Below, piece by piece: positions 1 to 9,953 of a DNA stretch of 64,000 bases. The notes under the pieces were generated by a model. That model made no database searches and had not been told where the DNA came from. It saw only the letters and a program-made list of their open reading frames with translations. This DNA is from Tilletia caries (Eukaryota; Basidiomycota; Exobasidiomycetes; Tilletiales; Tilletiaceae), in contig JALUTQ010000004.1 in the NCBI GenBank assembly GCA_032718865.1, forward strand, positions 2,356,001 through 2,420,000, written 5' to 3'. Position 1 is the stretch's first letter; each line of letters starts with the position of its first letter. The translations under genes and the position numbers were made by a program.

Positions 1-101
1 TGCACGGCAAACTTTCCTGCCAGTGTTGTGTGGTTAGGCACGTCGAGGGATGCCTTCCTCCAGAATTGAATTGACCTGGTATGGTACAGTATGATTACAC
101 G

Positions 102-305
102 TTAGTCATCATCGTCGTCCTCGCTCGAGCTGCAGTCGAAAATTTCATCGTCGTCGTTGTGGGCGATCTCGCCGAAAGAACGGCTTGCTTCCCACACTTT
201 GGTGGCTTCCTTCACCGTTTCGAGACCGAGGAATAACTGGATCATGTAGACGAAGTCGACAGGCCAACCTTTTTGTTGACCCTTGATAACCTCGGGATCG
301 TTCAT
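102..305 (-). CDS. Small acidic-tailed ORF overlapping the upstream gene
   Basis: A 67-codon frame whose ATG overlaps the stop of the 302-1414 gene in an ATGA arrangement, which is unusual for a nucleus. It ends in a run of Ser, Glu and Asp. Its middle (VWEASRSFGEI) resembles the segment VWARSKSYGETF near the C-terminus of the neighbouring protein, so it may be a duplicated last exon or a displaced C-terminus rather than a separate gene. I recognise no family. The link to the neighbour is inferred from this one shared motif and the overlap. Confidence 0.35.
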   Translation of the reverse strand: MNDPEVIKGQQKGWPVDFVYMIQLFLGLETVKEATKVWEASRSFGEIAHNDDDEIFDCSSSEDDDDD

Positions 306-1414
306 GATGCGGCTTTCCTTTTCGCGCTGCTTCTGCGCTGATTTTGTGGCGAGATTGACGTAGACGCGTGTGTTTGTGCGTGGCCAGACGTGGGGCTTCC
401 GGACGGGTCCTGGCTGTCGTTGTCTTGCGGCTGTTGCGGCTGCACGTCCATGTCCCCGTTCCCCTCGCCGTTGTCTCTCTCCTCGCTGTCCCCTTCATCC
501 CTGAACGTCTCCCCGTAAGATTTGCTTCGCGCCCAAACGTCGAGGGCGTCATCGAGTTCTACGCCCTGTTGGAACTCCATGAGTCCCGCCGCGGTGAGGG
601 GCATGAGAATGTAATTGGCGAACTGGCCAGCCGTAAGAGGTTTCAACAGGCTCGCATGATCGTGCATGTCCTTGTGCAATTCCTTGTGGATCCAGTCCAG
701 CATTATTCTTTCACCACGGGGCCCGAAGTATCCAGCGTGGGTTGCTTCTCCCCAAGTTTCGAATTCGGTCTTCTTTGCTTCTGCCGCCTCCAGGAACCTA
801 GGAACTTTACTGGGGTTCTTTATGAAGTCGCGAAGGACGGGAACGATGTTGGCTTTGAAGTAATCGCGCAGCATGCTCCAATCCGGCCGGGAAAGGGTAT
901 CCCATTCGGGAGGATATGAAGTTGGCGCCGGAGTGTCCGGATGAGCGAAGAGGCGATTATTGGTCTTGGTTGGATGGCGTTGGAAATGTCTCTTGTGTTT
1001 GGACATTTCGTCGAAGACCGTGGGGTTCGGACAGATGCGACACTTGACCCGCAGTTTCCTTTTCTTGAAAGCTTTGGCGCTGATGAAGCTGTAAAGTTCA
1101 CCATCCTTGTCTTTGCCGGAGTACATTCTGATGAGAACGGCGTCGCGGAGCGCATCTCCTTCCAGCGTGTGGCCTTGGGAATCGAGAATGTCGTAGCTGT
1201 CCTTGAAGCGAATATCCCCCCGGCCCAAAAGCTTGGTATTCAGGCCATGTACTATGCCTTCGCCAGCAAGGAAGGAGAGTTTTGACCTTGAACTGTCGAG
1301 GGGCCACCGTCCGAAAGCCAGCTCTGTCTTGGGTGGCAGATGAGCCATTCTGAGCTTGGCGAGGGGGACGAGAATGCCAGTCGAAGCTGAAGGAGAGCGG
1401 CTGCTCAGATGCAC
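302..1414 (-). CDS. Orphan protein with a C2H2-like finger
   Basis: An open frame of 370 codons. The start at 1414 is uncertain because a second Met lies about 22 codons in (MAHLPPK). Near the middle CRIC is followed by spaced His residues (HKRHFQRH), which looks like a C2H2-type zinc finger. The next part is charged and probably helical. The C-terminal 80 residues are Gln, Asp and Ser rich and end in a basic stretch (SSAKRKAAS) that could be a nuclear signal. No catalytic motif is visible. A DNA- or RNA-binding role is only inferred from the finger. Confidence 0.5.
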   Translation of the reverse strand: MHLSSRSPSASTGILVPLAKLRMAHLPPKTELAFGRWPLDSSRSKLSFLAGEGIVHGLNTKLLGRGDIRFKDSYDILDSQGHTLEGDALRDAVLIRMYSGKDKDGELYSFISAKAFKKRKLRVKCRICPNPTVFDEMSKHKRHFQRHPTKTNNRLFAHPDTPAPTSYPPEWDTLSRPDWSMLRDYFKANIVPVLRDFIKNPSKVPRFLEAAEAKKTEFETWGEATHAGYFGPRGERIMLDWIHKELHKDMHDHASLLKPLTAGQFANYILMPLTAAGLMEFQQGVELDDALDVWARSKSYGETFRDEGDSEERDNGEGNGDMDVQPQQPQDNDSQDPSGSPTSGHAQTHASTSISPQNQRRSSAKRKAAS

Positions 1415-1651
1415 GATGCTGACTCGAATGCTGCTGATGAAGAGCAGCTACGGCTGAGGCTGCGCTGCAAGATGTGGTATGGTCAAGAGCACGGAAGGAG
1501 GAGGTCAGTTTGTTGGACAAGCAAGCGCGTTCGATGCAGCGGCTGAGCTTACCTTGACCTTGGCCAGGGGAAAGATGCCGGATCGATGAAGCCGAGGAGA
1601 GCGGCTGCTGGGGATGCACGGTGCCGACTCGATGCGGATGCTTCGCGGTGT

Positions 1652-1678
1652 GATGGTGGTGGTGGTGGTGGTGGTGGG
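1652..1678. repeat. GGT microsatellite
   Basis: A perfect run of GGT units in the gap between two divergent orphan genes. Confidence 0.8.
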
Positions 1679-1818
1679 TAGGTGATGGGCCTACATATTT
1701 GATTTTGTCATGGCTCGACAAATGATAACGCGCTCGACAACACGCATGATCTTCCATAACGCAACGCGGTGCAGTTTATTCCCTGCCTTCACCACCACCA
1801 TCAACACCAACCAAACCG

Positions 1819-2166
1819 ATGTCGCGATCCACGAAGACGGCTAAGAGCCGGGAGCCTGCACTTGCATCCTCAGCAGCAGAACCGCATCTCCCTCATGCAC
1901 CGGACTCGCACGCCCTCCACTCCTCCTCCGGCTCCGGCAAGCGTTCTCCAACCAAAGCTACGACCTCCAAAGACAACTCTTCCCAAGCACCCGGAGGCAT
2001 GGCTCGTACACGTTCGCAGACCCATCACTCCGTCACCGAGGCCGCCGCCTCGCTCCGCGGCTTCCCCGGCTTCGGAATTGCTCCTAATCAGCCGTCCACG
2101 TCTTCAACTCGGAAAGAAGCCGAGATCACGGTCCCGCGAGTCGCTCCAGGGCCTGAGTCTCAGTGA
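1819..2166 (+). CDS. Ser/Pro/Thr-rich hypothetical protein
   Basis: A 115-codon frame divergent from the finger gene at 302-1414. The predicted protein is low in complexity, rich in Ser, Ala, Thr and Pro, with basic patches and no recognisable domain. Its codon-rich GC segment drops abruptly to AT-rich DNA after the stop. It could be the first exon of a longer gene or a chance frame. Confidence 0.35.
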   Translation: MSRSTKTAKSREPALASSAAEPHLPHAPDSHALHSSSGSGKRSPTKATTSKDNSSQAPGGMARTRSQTHHSVTEAAASLRGFPGFGIAPNQPSTSSTRKEAEITVPRVAPGPESQ

Positions 2167-3374
2167 GAGAATTTAGCAGCATTTCAGGATCTGCGGGGTA
2201 AAAACTGGATCTCTCCCATCTTGAATCTTCTCCGATCCAGAAATGCACTCCTTTTCAGGCACTGTTAAGCGTTGTGGATCAAATCGGGATTGCGGCGGAT
2301 CATATCAAGATCTTCACTTTTATTTTAATCGGATTGAGTTTTTTTTCTGGATTCGGGCATCCCCTCGTCCCGGGACAGATATGGAAGGAAGGAGAGTTGA
2401 ACCACACACCCGCAAGAAGATACTATACCACTGTTACTACACAAAAAGGACATAGCATTTCGCAGCATAGCATAATACCGTCATCACACGTTAATATTCT
2501 CTCTCTACTGCAATCCCCTACACTCTTATATCGCTAGACGCTACAGCTCCGTGTAGGCTTCTCGATCCTGGATCATAAAAAAGAGAGAGCAATCGATTCG
2601 TTGGAGCTGCGAAGTTCGAACATCCCTCCTTCTTGTAGCCGTATCCGAAAGCTTTACTTCTAGACCTACGGCCTACGACATTGACCAGTATTCGCATTTA
2701 GCATTATTACTGGAGCTTGATCTGTGCGTGGGACAGGTACGCGCAGTTTGGGGTGATCTTAGCAGCACTCGGTGGCAGCTTCCAAGAGGCAAGAATGGGT
2801 GAGGAAACTTGTGAGGATTAGTGCCATCAACATAACAAAGTACCAGATATACCAACAAACGAAAGAACCGATGTGAAAAAATGCGCTGTTAGTTATGTGG
2901 TTTGTGTGATGTGTTCGATAGTGTAACGGAGGCAAGCTCACGTTAATAGGAAGGAGTTGTGTGGATTGAATGATGAGTGCGAAAAGATGTACCAAGGGAA
3001 GCTGCTACAAGTGAAGTGGTGACAGGACGAGAGACCGTTCGGCCGAGAGACAATGAGGACAGAGAAAGAGAGAGATAAGATGTGGAAAACAGGACCTACT
3101 CCTCCGCTACAGATAGTTTACTATGTATAGTGCCCCCGTGTCTCCCGTTCGAATCACAGCGGCGGCATTAATTCGGGTCTGATTTTTTTCTTCTGCGCAC
3201 CTTTATCTCAAGGCAAAGGAGAGGAATAACGATCCTGAAATGATCCAGAACCAGGTGAATATGGGATGAAATCAGATTCATAATGGGGATCTGCGCTAAA
3301 AAAGAGGATTGAAATTGGACAAAACATGGAGAAAGGAACGAATCTCCTATCCGCAGGGCGGAAGCGTTGAAGGA
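2167..3374. other. Intergenic, no gene seen
   Basis: AT-richer sequence with a purine-rich tract near 2960-3090. That tract resembles other G/A-rich stretches at 7730-7860, 21550-21790 and 45560-45730. I see no convincing coding region or RNA gene. Confidence 0.5.
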
Positions 3375-4216
3375 TCAAATCAGGCAAAAATAGTGAAAAC
3401 GGGATCGTTTCAGGATAAATCCTGTTTTACTAATAGAAATTTCCCTGGTAATCCCGAAACGCCGCAGAATTTTTTTCACTGAGCCTGAGTTACGCGGGTC
3501 GCAACAGCACGAGAACTGGGAGGACTCGAAACTCGGGCAGCCTCCGCTCTTGCCACTGCCAGCCCTTGAAATTCCGCCGAGCGGGATCGTCTCGTCGCTC
3601 CCAGCGCTGGTGTCCGCGATCGGCTGATGGCGGTGGATCTCCCAGTGCCGAACCAGATTCGCCATACGGCTGAACGATTTGCTGCACTCGACGCAGCCGA
3701 AAAGGCAGCAGCGCTCGGCCGCCCTTCGAGTCGGATGCTGATCCGGGCCGACCTCAAACGTCTTCATGAAAGCCTTCTCCGGGGGCTCACCCCGTTGATC
3801 AGGATGTAGCCCCTGTCGACGAGGCCCTCGTATGTTTCGTCCGCTCCAGCCTCTCTGAAGAACTCCGACAACCTTGACAAGACACCCTTGCGGCGCCAAT
3901 TCGATTGCCTAGGAGACCGTGAGATAGAAAGAATAAAAAAAAGAGTAAGCGTCATTAGTCCGCCCAAGCCCCAAAAATATGTCACAGCATGTACTCACAG
4001 CTCAGCCCAGTGGGCGGGAGCCCTTGGCTTTGAGCGCTTCGTTTCTACTACTGACGCCTCAGCAGCAGTAGGAGCGGACGGCTGGACCAGTTCAGGCCCA
4101 GGAAGCGGAGCTTCCGGTGCCGCCGAGATGGGCGGTGTTGGATGTCGGGAGGCAGACACAGGCGCGGAAGTGATAGCGTCTCCTGTGTTGATAGGTGGGG
4201 GGTTGGTGGACGACAT
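3375..4216 (-). CDS. Spliced C2H2 zinc-finger protein
   Basis: Three exons join in frame. Exon 1 is 3999-4216, intron 1 is 3909-3998 (GTGAGT...CTAG), exon 2 is 3791-3908, intron 2 is 3738-3790 (GTGAGC...ATCAG) and exon 3 runs to the stop at 3375. The N-terminus (MSSTNPPPI) is Pro/Ala-rich. Exon 3 carries a clean C2H2 finger, CVECSKSFSRMANLVRHWEIH (C-x2-C-x12-H-x3-H). The single finger suggests nucleic-acid binding. The last 60 residues look like intron or non-conserved tail, so the true 3' end may differ. The next gene upstream on the same strand ends 65 bp away, and the two could be parts of one unit. Confidence 0.55.
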
Positions 4217-4280
4217 GTAGGCTGGATGAGGTTGAAGAGGTGGTAAAAGCCAAGAACTTGGCCATGTCCTCGCCCGCGTC

Positions 4281-5170
4281 TTAAATCAGCCTGCGCACCG
4301 CCTCTACAATCCCAGGGTGGATCTCCGAAGGGTCGAACGAGCCCAGATCGATCGAGCCAGGGTCGGCCTGTACGAGCACCGATCCAGGGTTGCGGATCAG
4401 GTCCGCCGCCGTCTTGAGATCGACGCCGTCCAAGAGGACGAGCCAGCGCGTCTTGCGAAGCCAAAGGTGAGTTCGTCCCAGAAGCAGCCGGGGCAGACGG
4501 GGCCACCGTGGCCAAGGTCGAAGGGTCGAGGCCCGCAGACGCTGCCGAGGCCGCAAAGGCAGACTCCAGCAGGTGTCTCCGACCCGACTCCGGAACGAGA
4601 GAGCGGGAGGACGAAGAGTCGTGTTGAGGATGCGAGAGGGAGACCGGGAACCAATGCGACCGCTCAAACCAGGTCTGCACCGCGCAGCTCCGGTACGAGC
4701 CGTCCGTACACTCTTGACGGTGCACCGCAGCTTTGTCCCGGCCGACCTTTGCAACTCCGCACGAGCACAACCAGCCCGAGTACTTCTTGAACAGCGCGTG
4801 TGGTGGGCCCGTGGGAGGCAGCGGAGCGAGATCCCCAGGTCCTCTGACATCCAACGCCGCCACGAGAGCACGGAGCTCCTTCCAATGAGCGGATACGTCG
4901 ATCCCAGCATAGCCTGTAGTGATAGAAGGGAGCCGTGTGAGAAGGCGGCAGGGAGAAAGAAGAAGAAGAAGGAAAGTCAGGCTGTGTATCGAAGTTCGCA
5001 GCTGAGCCAATGTATGATAACTTACCTGGAGCTAGTGGGCGGAGGTGTTGGATCCAGTCGGAGAGTAAAAAGGAGCGAAGCAAAATGTGTGAAGGGTGTG
5101 GGATTTTCTGCGAGCTGCTAAGTACACCGAGGAATGATATACGAAGTGGGTACCAAAAAAATTTACACAC
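4281..5170 (-). CDS. OrsD/DUF3505-like Cys/His protein, probably frameshifted
   Basis: A 112-nt intron (4914-5025, GTAAGT...CTACAG) joins exon 1 (LRPLAPG) in phase with exon 2 (YAGIDVSAHW). Exon 2 contains CSCG, then HRQEC, then CAVQTWF and WFPV. This spacing recalls the zinc-binding DUF3505/OrsD group of fungal proteins, often found near mobile DNA. The family assignment is from memory of the pattern and is tentative. The reading frame changes by one base near 4440; the downstream frame (LLDGVDLKTAADLIRNPGS) is clearly coding and ends at 4281. This is either a frameshift or an unseen short intron. Confidence 0.45.
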
Positions 5171-5231
5171 CCCCCCCCCCCCCCCTAAATTTTGAAATGA
5201 ACCAACACCACGCCACCATCACCACCACTCA

Positions 5232-5306
5232 TTCTTTTAACCCACACCTGCTGCACCTCACACAACACAAACACACACACACACACACTTTTTATACACA
5301 CACATA
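5232..5306. repeat. CA-rich simple repeat
   Basis: Stretches of ACACAC in front of the Tc1/mariner fragment. Confidence 0.6.
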
Positions 5307-5696
5307 ATGTCACCTTTCACTCCTCCGAATACATACGAGCATCGTTCTTCTAAGTTTGCCGAGTTCACACGAGGGCAGCGAGGAAGAATAATAGCTATGC
5401 GGGAGGTAGGAGTGTCACAAAATCAGGTCGCTGCAAAATTTGGCACCACCCCCAAAACTGTCCGCGAGACGCTCAAGCGCAATCACCAATTCAACATGCG
5501 GTCTTCCTTACCCAAATCTGGGCGGCCGCCAAAGCACGGCGCCCGCAACTATCGGCTCCTGATGAAGCTTGTTCGTCATCAGCCGTGGTTGACTTGGAAG
5601 GAAATTTTCAATGCATTAAAAGAACAGTACAGAATGAGCATCAGCAAATCCACTGTCAGGCGCTACTTATTGCAAAGGGGATATCGGAGGCAGTGA
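5307..5696 (+). pseudogene. Tc1/mariner-type transposase, DNA-binding part only
   Basis: A 129-codon frame with a paired, HTH-like architecture. The first helix-turn-helix is in RGRIIAMREVGVSQNQVAAK, followed by a Gly-Arg-Pro linker (KSGRPPK, an AT-hook-like GRPR box equivalent). The second is in WLTWKEIFNALKEQYRMSIS with SKSTVRRYLLQRGY. This layout is that of Tc1/mariner transposases. The protein stops at about residue 129, before any DDE catalytic core, so it cannot cut DNA. It may be a truncated relic or a domesticated DNA-binding domain. The AT-rich flank after the stop contains repeated TGACATATATG-like motifs. Confidence 0.75.
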
Positions 5697-6010
5697 CCAT
5701 TATGATGCATATATGACAATTTTTTGGGCGATGTCATATATATGCATTATGCAAATGTTATTTTTCTGTCATATAACGTAGGCAAAATTTCCGCCTTTGG
5801 GTTGACCTTCATATCGCGTGGCGAAGCGCGTCTCGCCATGTGGTGATTCGCGAAGCGCGTCAAGCCGCGTCGCCGCGTTCCCTCTTTCACGTTGGCGCAA
5901 TTTCACCTCATATGCAGCCATCCAGGACAGCTCACTGCTCAACGTTATCGGTCATCGCTCTCTGCTCTCTTTCGTCTTTGGAGTTCCCACCAACCGCTTC
6001 CACATCCGCC

Positions 6011-6150
6011 ATGACTGAGGCCGTCGAGGGTCCGCCTCTCGACGCGGAGCTCCTCGCCGTGGAAACGATCGCACAATTCATGTATACCGATATAAAGATC
6101 TTTCAGTTCAGCCAGGCCATCGACGTCACCGACGCCGTCGGGGACGGACT
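6011..6150 (+). CDS. Short exon-like ORF cut by an AT-rich repeat
   Basis: An ATG in good context (CCGCCATGACTG) opens a frame beginning MTEAVEGPPLDAELL. It loses coding character where the TATAG-rich repeat begins near 6150. It looks like the 5' end of a gene interrupted by that repeat. No family is recognised. Confidence 0.3.
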
Positions 6151-6378
6151 ATGGGATGTATCTAGGATCATTGCAAAGAGCTGGTTGTATACTAAAGTAT
6201 ACTATTTATGTGCGAGAGTATACTTCTGGTGCATTATGTATGTCATATAGACATACTAGCTCTATCCTATAATACACTTTTGGTGTCATGCTAAGGCACA
6301 ATTCGGCCGGAATAGCATGAAAATAGTAGACTTCAAGTGCCATATAATTTACGCCGCATAATATAGTATACCATCAGC
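6150..6378 (-). repeat. TATAG-rich element, left part of split copy
   Basis: Aligns by eye with the reverse complement of 26700-26965, including the segments TACGCCGCATAATATAGTAT and CAATTCGGCCGGA. It continues at 17180-17326 on the other side of the gypsy element, so it is one repeat split by that insertion. Confidence 0.8.
6374..6378. repeat. Target-site duplication TCAGC, left
   Basis: The five bases before the left LTR equal those after the right LTR at 17180-17184. Confidence 0.85.
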
Positions 6379-7713
6379 TGTAATAGTTATACGGCCGAGA
6401 GTCAGACAAGGTTAGTAGTAACCGAAGTAATTGTAATCTTATCTTATCTCAGAGGTAGACACGACTGTTCACACGGTAGACTTAACTCTGCAATGTTCTG
6501 TGAATTGCCAAGTTGGTGTCTGTGATGTGAGTGAGGTGTCTGTTGATCGAAAGGGGGAGAAAGTTGGCGGTGAACTGGTCTCCTTTTATACCTTTTCGAC
6601 CTGGCCCGAGGAGCTCGCGAGGAGCACCCTGGTACCGAATCATGATCGAGTCATGCACTTTCAACACTACACACATCATTCCAGAGAGATCCAACAGTGG
6701 GATAGATACTAAGTACATAAGGGATGATGCTGTAGTAGACACCGACAGAGTATGGATATTAGAAGTATGAGTCAATGAGGAAATGCAGGCTTAAGTGAAT
6801 CACCATCACAAGGACGCGCTCGGGTCATGATTGCGTAATTATGACAAGTATGATCACAGTCATCTTGAAGTCATCGCAGAGACCGGAGTCATAATAAGAG
6901 GATGATACACTGAATATTGAGTAGTCTGAATTAAGGATGAGCACGGAGTAAGCCCCGGAGCGGCTTTGCCGGAGCGCCCCGGTTATCCGGGGTCGCACTC
7001 CGGGGGAGCCGGGAGTACGGAGTGAGAATCGAGAGGTTACCTCACCGTTGTCGGAGTACGGAGCTGACGCTTGAGCAATGTAGGAAGTTCCCCGGAGTAC
7101 GGAGCTGACCTCTGGGCGTTGCAAAAAATCCCCCGGAGTACGGAGTAAATACCTGTGATATGTGACGGAGTACGGAGTTACCGCCGGAGTCCGGGGCGCT
7201 CCGGGGCCTCCACATCTTTCTCATAAGGAAGGTATTTTGCTATAAACATGGGTATTTTGGGGGTCAATTTTCAGGATTTATTTTCACAAATCTCATCTCG
7301 CAGTCTAAATCTGACCAAAAAAACTCTTCAAGCGCTCTTAGCCTGTTCTCTTAACCACAGCTGCTACAAGCTTGATCATGAGCATACACATTTTTGAGAT
7401 CGTACCATATTTGGAGATTTGTGAGATCATCTCCCGGAGTACGGAGCTGCCCAGGATTATCCGGGCTCCGTACCTACGGAGTACGGAGTAGACTTTCTGA
7501 GACACTTCATAATTGGACGGAGCACGGAGTAAGTTTTCTCTGGTGCTCCTTATCTTGACGGAGTACGGAGTACGATGCTGGTGTAAATCTGAAAAGAGAC
7601 GGAGCACGGAGCACCACAGAAAGTCAGCGGAGCGCCCCGGAGTATGGGCCCCGCAGTACGGAGCACTCCGGGGCGCTCCGGGCTCATCCTTAGTCTGAAT
7701 ACTCAGTATTACA
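6379..7713 (-). repeat. 3' LTR of the gypsy element, MITE-interrupted
   Basis: About 566 bp of LTR plus a nested MITE at 6932-7692 with its 8-bp duplication. It contains a TATAAAA box on the minus strand at 6584-6590 and matches 16613-17179 throughout. Confidence 0.92.
6932..7692. mobile_element. hAT-type MITE, family TAAGGATG, copy 1
   Basis: A 761-bp element with terminal repeats TAAGGATGAGC and GCTCATCCTTA and an 8-bp target duplication GTCTGAAT (6924-6931, 7693-7700). Its interior is full of ACTCCGTACTCCGG-like units in both orientations. It codes for no transposase. The 8-bp duplication and short inverted ends indicate mobilisation by a hAT transposase. It sits inside the gypsy 3' LTR and is therefore younger than that insertion. 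Confidence 0.9.
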
Positions 7714-7725
7714 TCCTCCCCTTCT
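7714..7725 (-). promoter_or_regulatory. Polypurine tract
   Basis: On the minus strand AGAAGGGGAGGA lies directly before the 3' LTR, where plus-strand DNA synthesis is primed. It confirms the orientation and the LTR edge. Confidence 0.85.
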
Positions 7726-7952
7726 GGATTCATTGTGCTTGGAAAGAGCGCAAATGGATCAAGTAGTGAAAGTAAAAGGTGAATTGGAGGGAAGGGAAGG
7801 ATGTTTGACATCAGAGAAAGAGTAGACAATAATAAGAGTGAGGAGCGGAACGGAGAGTGATGTCGGCAGGGATAATTTTGTGGACTAAGAGGTAAGGGAG
7901 TCAGAGACTATAGGCCACTGATGTTAGGATTCAGGAGAAAAGAGAAGAGTCA

Positions 7953-8732
7953 TTAGAGAAGCTGGTAGCGACGAATGCAAGCAGAGTATACTGCGTTGCG
8001 CCGTATGATAGGGTGGTTGATATCGCCGTCGGCGGCAGCCAGGAGTTGGCGCGCCAGAGAGCGAACTTGAGCGGGAGCCATGTTGTCGAAGTCGGTCCGG
8101 CGAAATTTGTTCAGAGCCCATGCCGAGCGAGCGCCGAAACGGAAGCGACGCGTGGCATCTGGAAGGCGGGAAAGAAGCCGGCGGAGAGTGACCGTATCGT
8201 TGGAGAGAGTATTGATGCGGGCGTGAAGATGAGCCGTACGAGCGTCGACCTCGTGCTCGATCTCGGGCCGAAAGAAGCGTAGGACATAGCCTGACCAGTG
8301 CTCGCGTGGCTCCCCCTGCATGACACTGATGGCGCCGAGAAAGTCGTCGCCCCGTTCCCGGAAAGAGGGCATGGTGTAGGCCGGAGGCTGTCCATCTTGG
8401 CCGGCCGAAATGATATGATCCGCAGCTGCGGCAACCGCAACCGCCGTCGCGTCTTGAATGGCCTGGTCGACCATGTCCTCGTCGACGTCGACGTCGCTGA
8501 GATTGACCAGCCCGAGGCCGTCGTCTTCATCCTCTTCGGTGTGCTCGGAGTCGGAAACGACGTGAGGGTTGTCGACCGTGCCCGTGACTTCGTTGTGAAG
8601 CTCCTGCTGCTGTTCGTGCTGCTGTTGAACGGCGCCGCCCTCGAGGGCGAGGAAGAGGTAAGGGTTGTCGTCGGTACCGAGACGCGTGCAAAGCGCGCCG
8701 GCATGAGGTTGAGGGTAGACGAAACCGGACAT
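7953..8732 (-). CDS. Extra ORF downstream of gag-pol in the gypsy element
   Basis: An open frame of about 260 codons from Met at 8732 (MSGFVYPQPHAG). The frame is open further upstream to 8948 but that part looks non-coding. The protein has Gln-rich (QQQHEQQQ) and acidic (EHTEEDEDD) stretches, then an Ala-rich helical part and an Arg-rich C-terminal half. I see no signal peptide, membrane anchor, or known envelope or capsid motif. It lies inside the element between pol and the 3' LTR, the place where additional retrotransposon genes occur. Its function is unknown, and it could also be captured host sequence. Confidence 0.5.
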   Translation of the reverse strand: MSGFVYPQPHAGALCTRLGTDDNPYLFLALEGGAVQQQHEQQQELHNEVTGTVDNPHVVSDSEHTEEDEDDGLGLVNLSDVDVDEDMVDQAIQDATAVAVAAAADHIISAGQDGQPPAYTMPSFRERGDDFLGAISVMQGEPREHWSGYVLRFFRPEIEHEVDARTAHLHARINTLSNDTVTLRRLLSRLPDATRRFRFGARSAWALNKFRRTDFDNMAPAQVRSLARQLLAAADGDINHPIIRRNAVYSACIRRYQLL

Positions 8733-9953
8733 GCTGCGGAGGCAGAAGAAGAGTAGAGAGGGAGCGCAGAAGAGTGTATGGGTAAAGAGTGCTGGCAGAA
8801 TGGAAGCTGCTGAGTATAAGGCAAAGGGTTGAGCAGGTAAGGACTGGGGGAAGTGGTCAGCAACCAGCAGCGACCCGTTGCTCTTATACCTGTTCTGATG
8901 AGGAGAGAGCAAGTAGAAGCTATGAAGACTGCGCGACTGCGCAGTCAAGTGGATGCGTGGCCACTAGCTCTGTGAGGATAGAAGGGATTGCATATCCTAG
9001 TTGCTGATCACCGATCAGTGATAAGCATTGATGAACTTGCAGGTGGTGGTCAAGCTGCAAGCAGGAGAATGCAAGCGGCCGAAGTTCGTGGTTTTGTTGT
9101 TGCGTCAATCTCAATCACCGCGCCGCGGTGATTGCTGATAAGGGCGGCGGCCTAGCAACAGCACAGGTGTTCAGCGGGTTTGTGGTTGAACTTGGAAGAA
9201 GCGTATTTATTTGGTTTTTTATTTATTTATTTTTTCTCGCCTCTCGGAACTTCAAACCCGTTTTGCGCAGCAATGGCCGTATCAACCACTGCTGAAATTT
9301 GGGCTGCGAGGTCCTCTTATCACCGCCGTGCATATTAGTGCTGAAATCGGAGGTTCACCGATTCTTGATCTGAGAGCGGCGTTCGGAAGGGGGTCCACTA
9401 GTGCCCAATTCATCTCCGAGCCCTTACAAAAAAGGACCAGTTTTTCCACCGGGGGTCCCAGCGCTTCGCGCGATCTTAAAGGTTTGACCACCGCGCATGT
9501 CACGAGCTGGGGAGCAGATTTATCAGTAGGATTTTGCTCCAGAGCGGGTTGAAGATGCGTTCGAGGTGTTGGCGTGAGGTGCGGCCAACTCAACACACGG
9601 AGGTGCGCACGCGCGTGCGAAAGAAAGATCAACATCACGTGGCGCAGAAATGGTGTTGAGCGCGCGTCACGACCGACGCGTTTTTATGTGGTTTAATTGT
9701 TTTTATTTATGTGCTTGCCTCTTGGACCACCATAACAGGTCAACCCACATAACAAACCACCAGATAAGTTCGGCAGTAATTAGCGGAGACCAGCAGCAAG
9801 ATATGGTCCAAGTTTGAAGGCCGTACGACGAGTTTGAGGATGCGGATGCATCGATCGTAGTTTTCTAGTCGTCAACAGGTGTTGGTTCACACTGAAAACT
9901 GGTACCGTGCCGATACCGACCATACGAATCTCACCAACACCACAGCAAGTAAC

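Noticed and set aside
368..919. Plus-strand frame of 183 codons
   Set aside because: It is antisense to the C2H2-like orphan gene. Low-complexity start and no motif.
3100..3200. Possible tRNA because of CGTTCGAATCAC
   Set aside because: No A box or foldable arms upstream.
4573..5121. Plus-strand frame of 182 codons
   Set aside because: It is antisense to the spliced OrsD-like gene with proper intron borders.
7953..8948. Signal peptide and membrane protein (envelope-like) reading of the extended frame
   Set aside because: The hydrophobic part precedes the better Met at 8732 and looks like leader sequence. No downstream membrane anchor or envelope motif exists.
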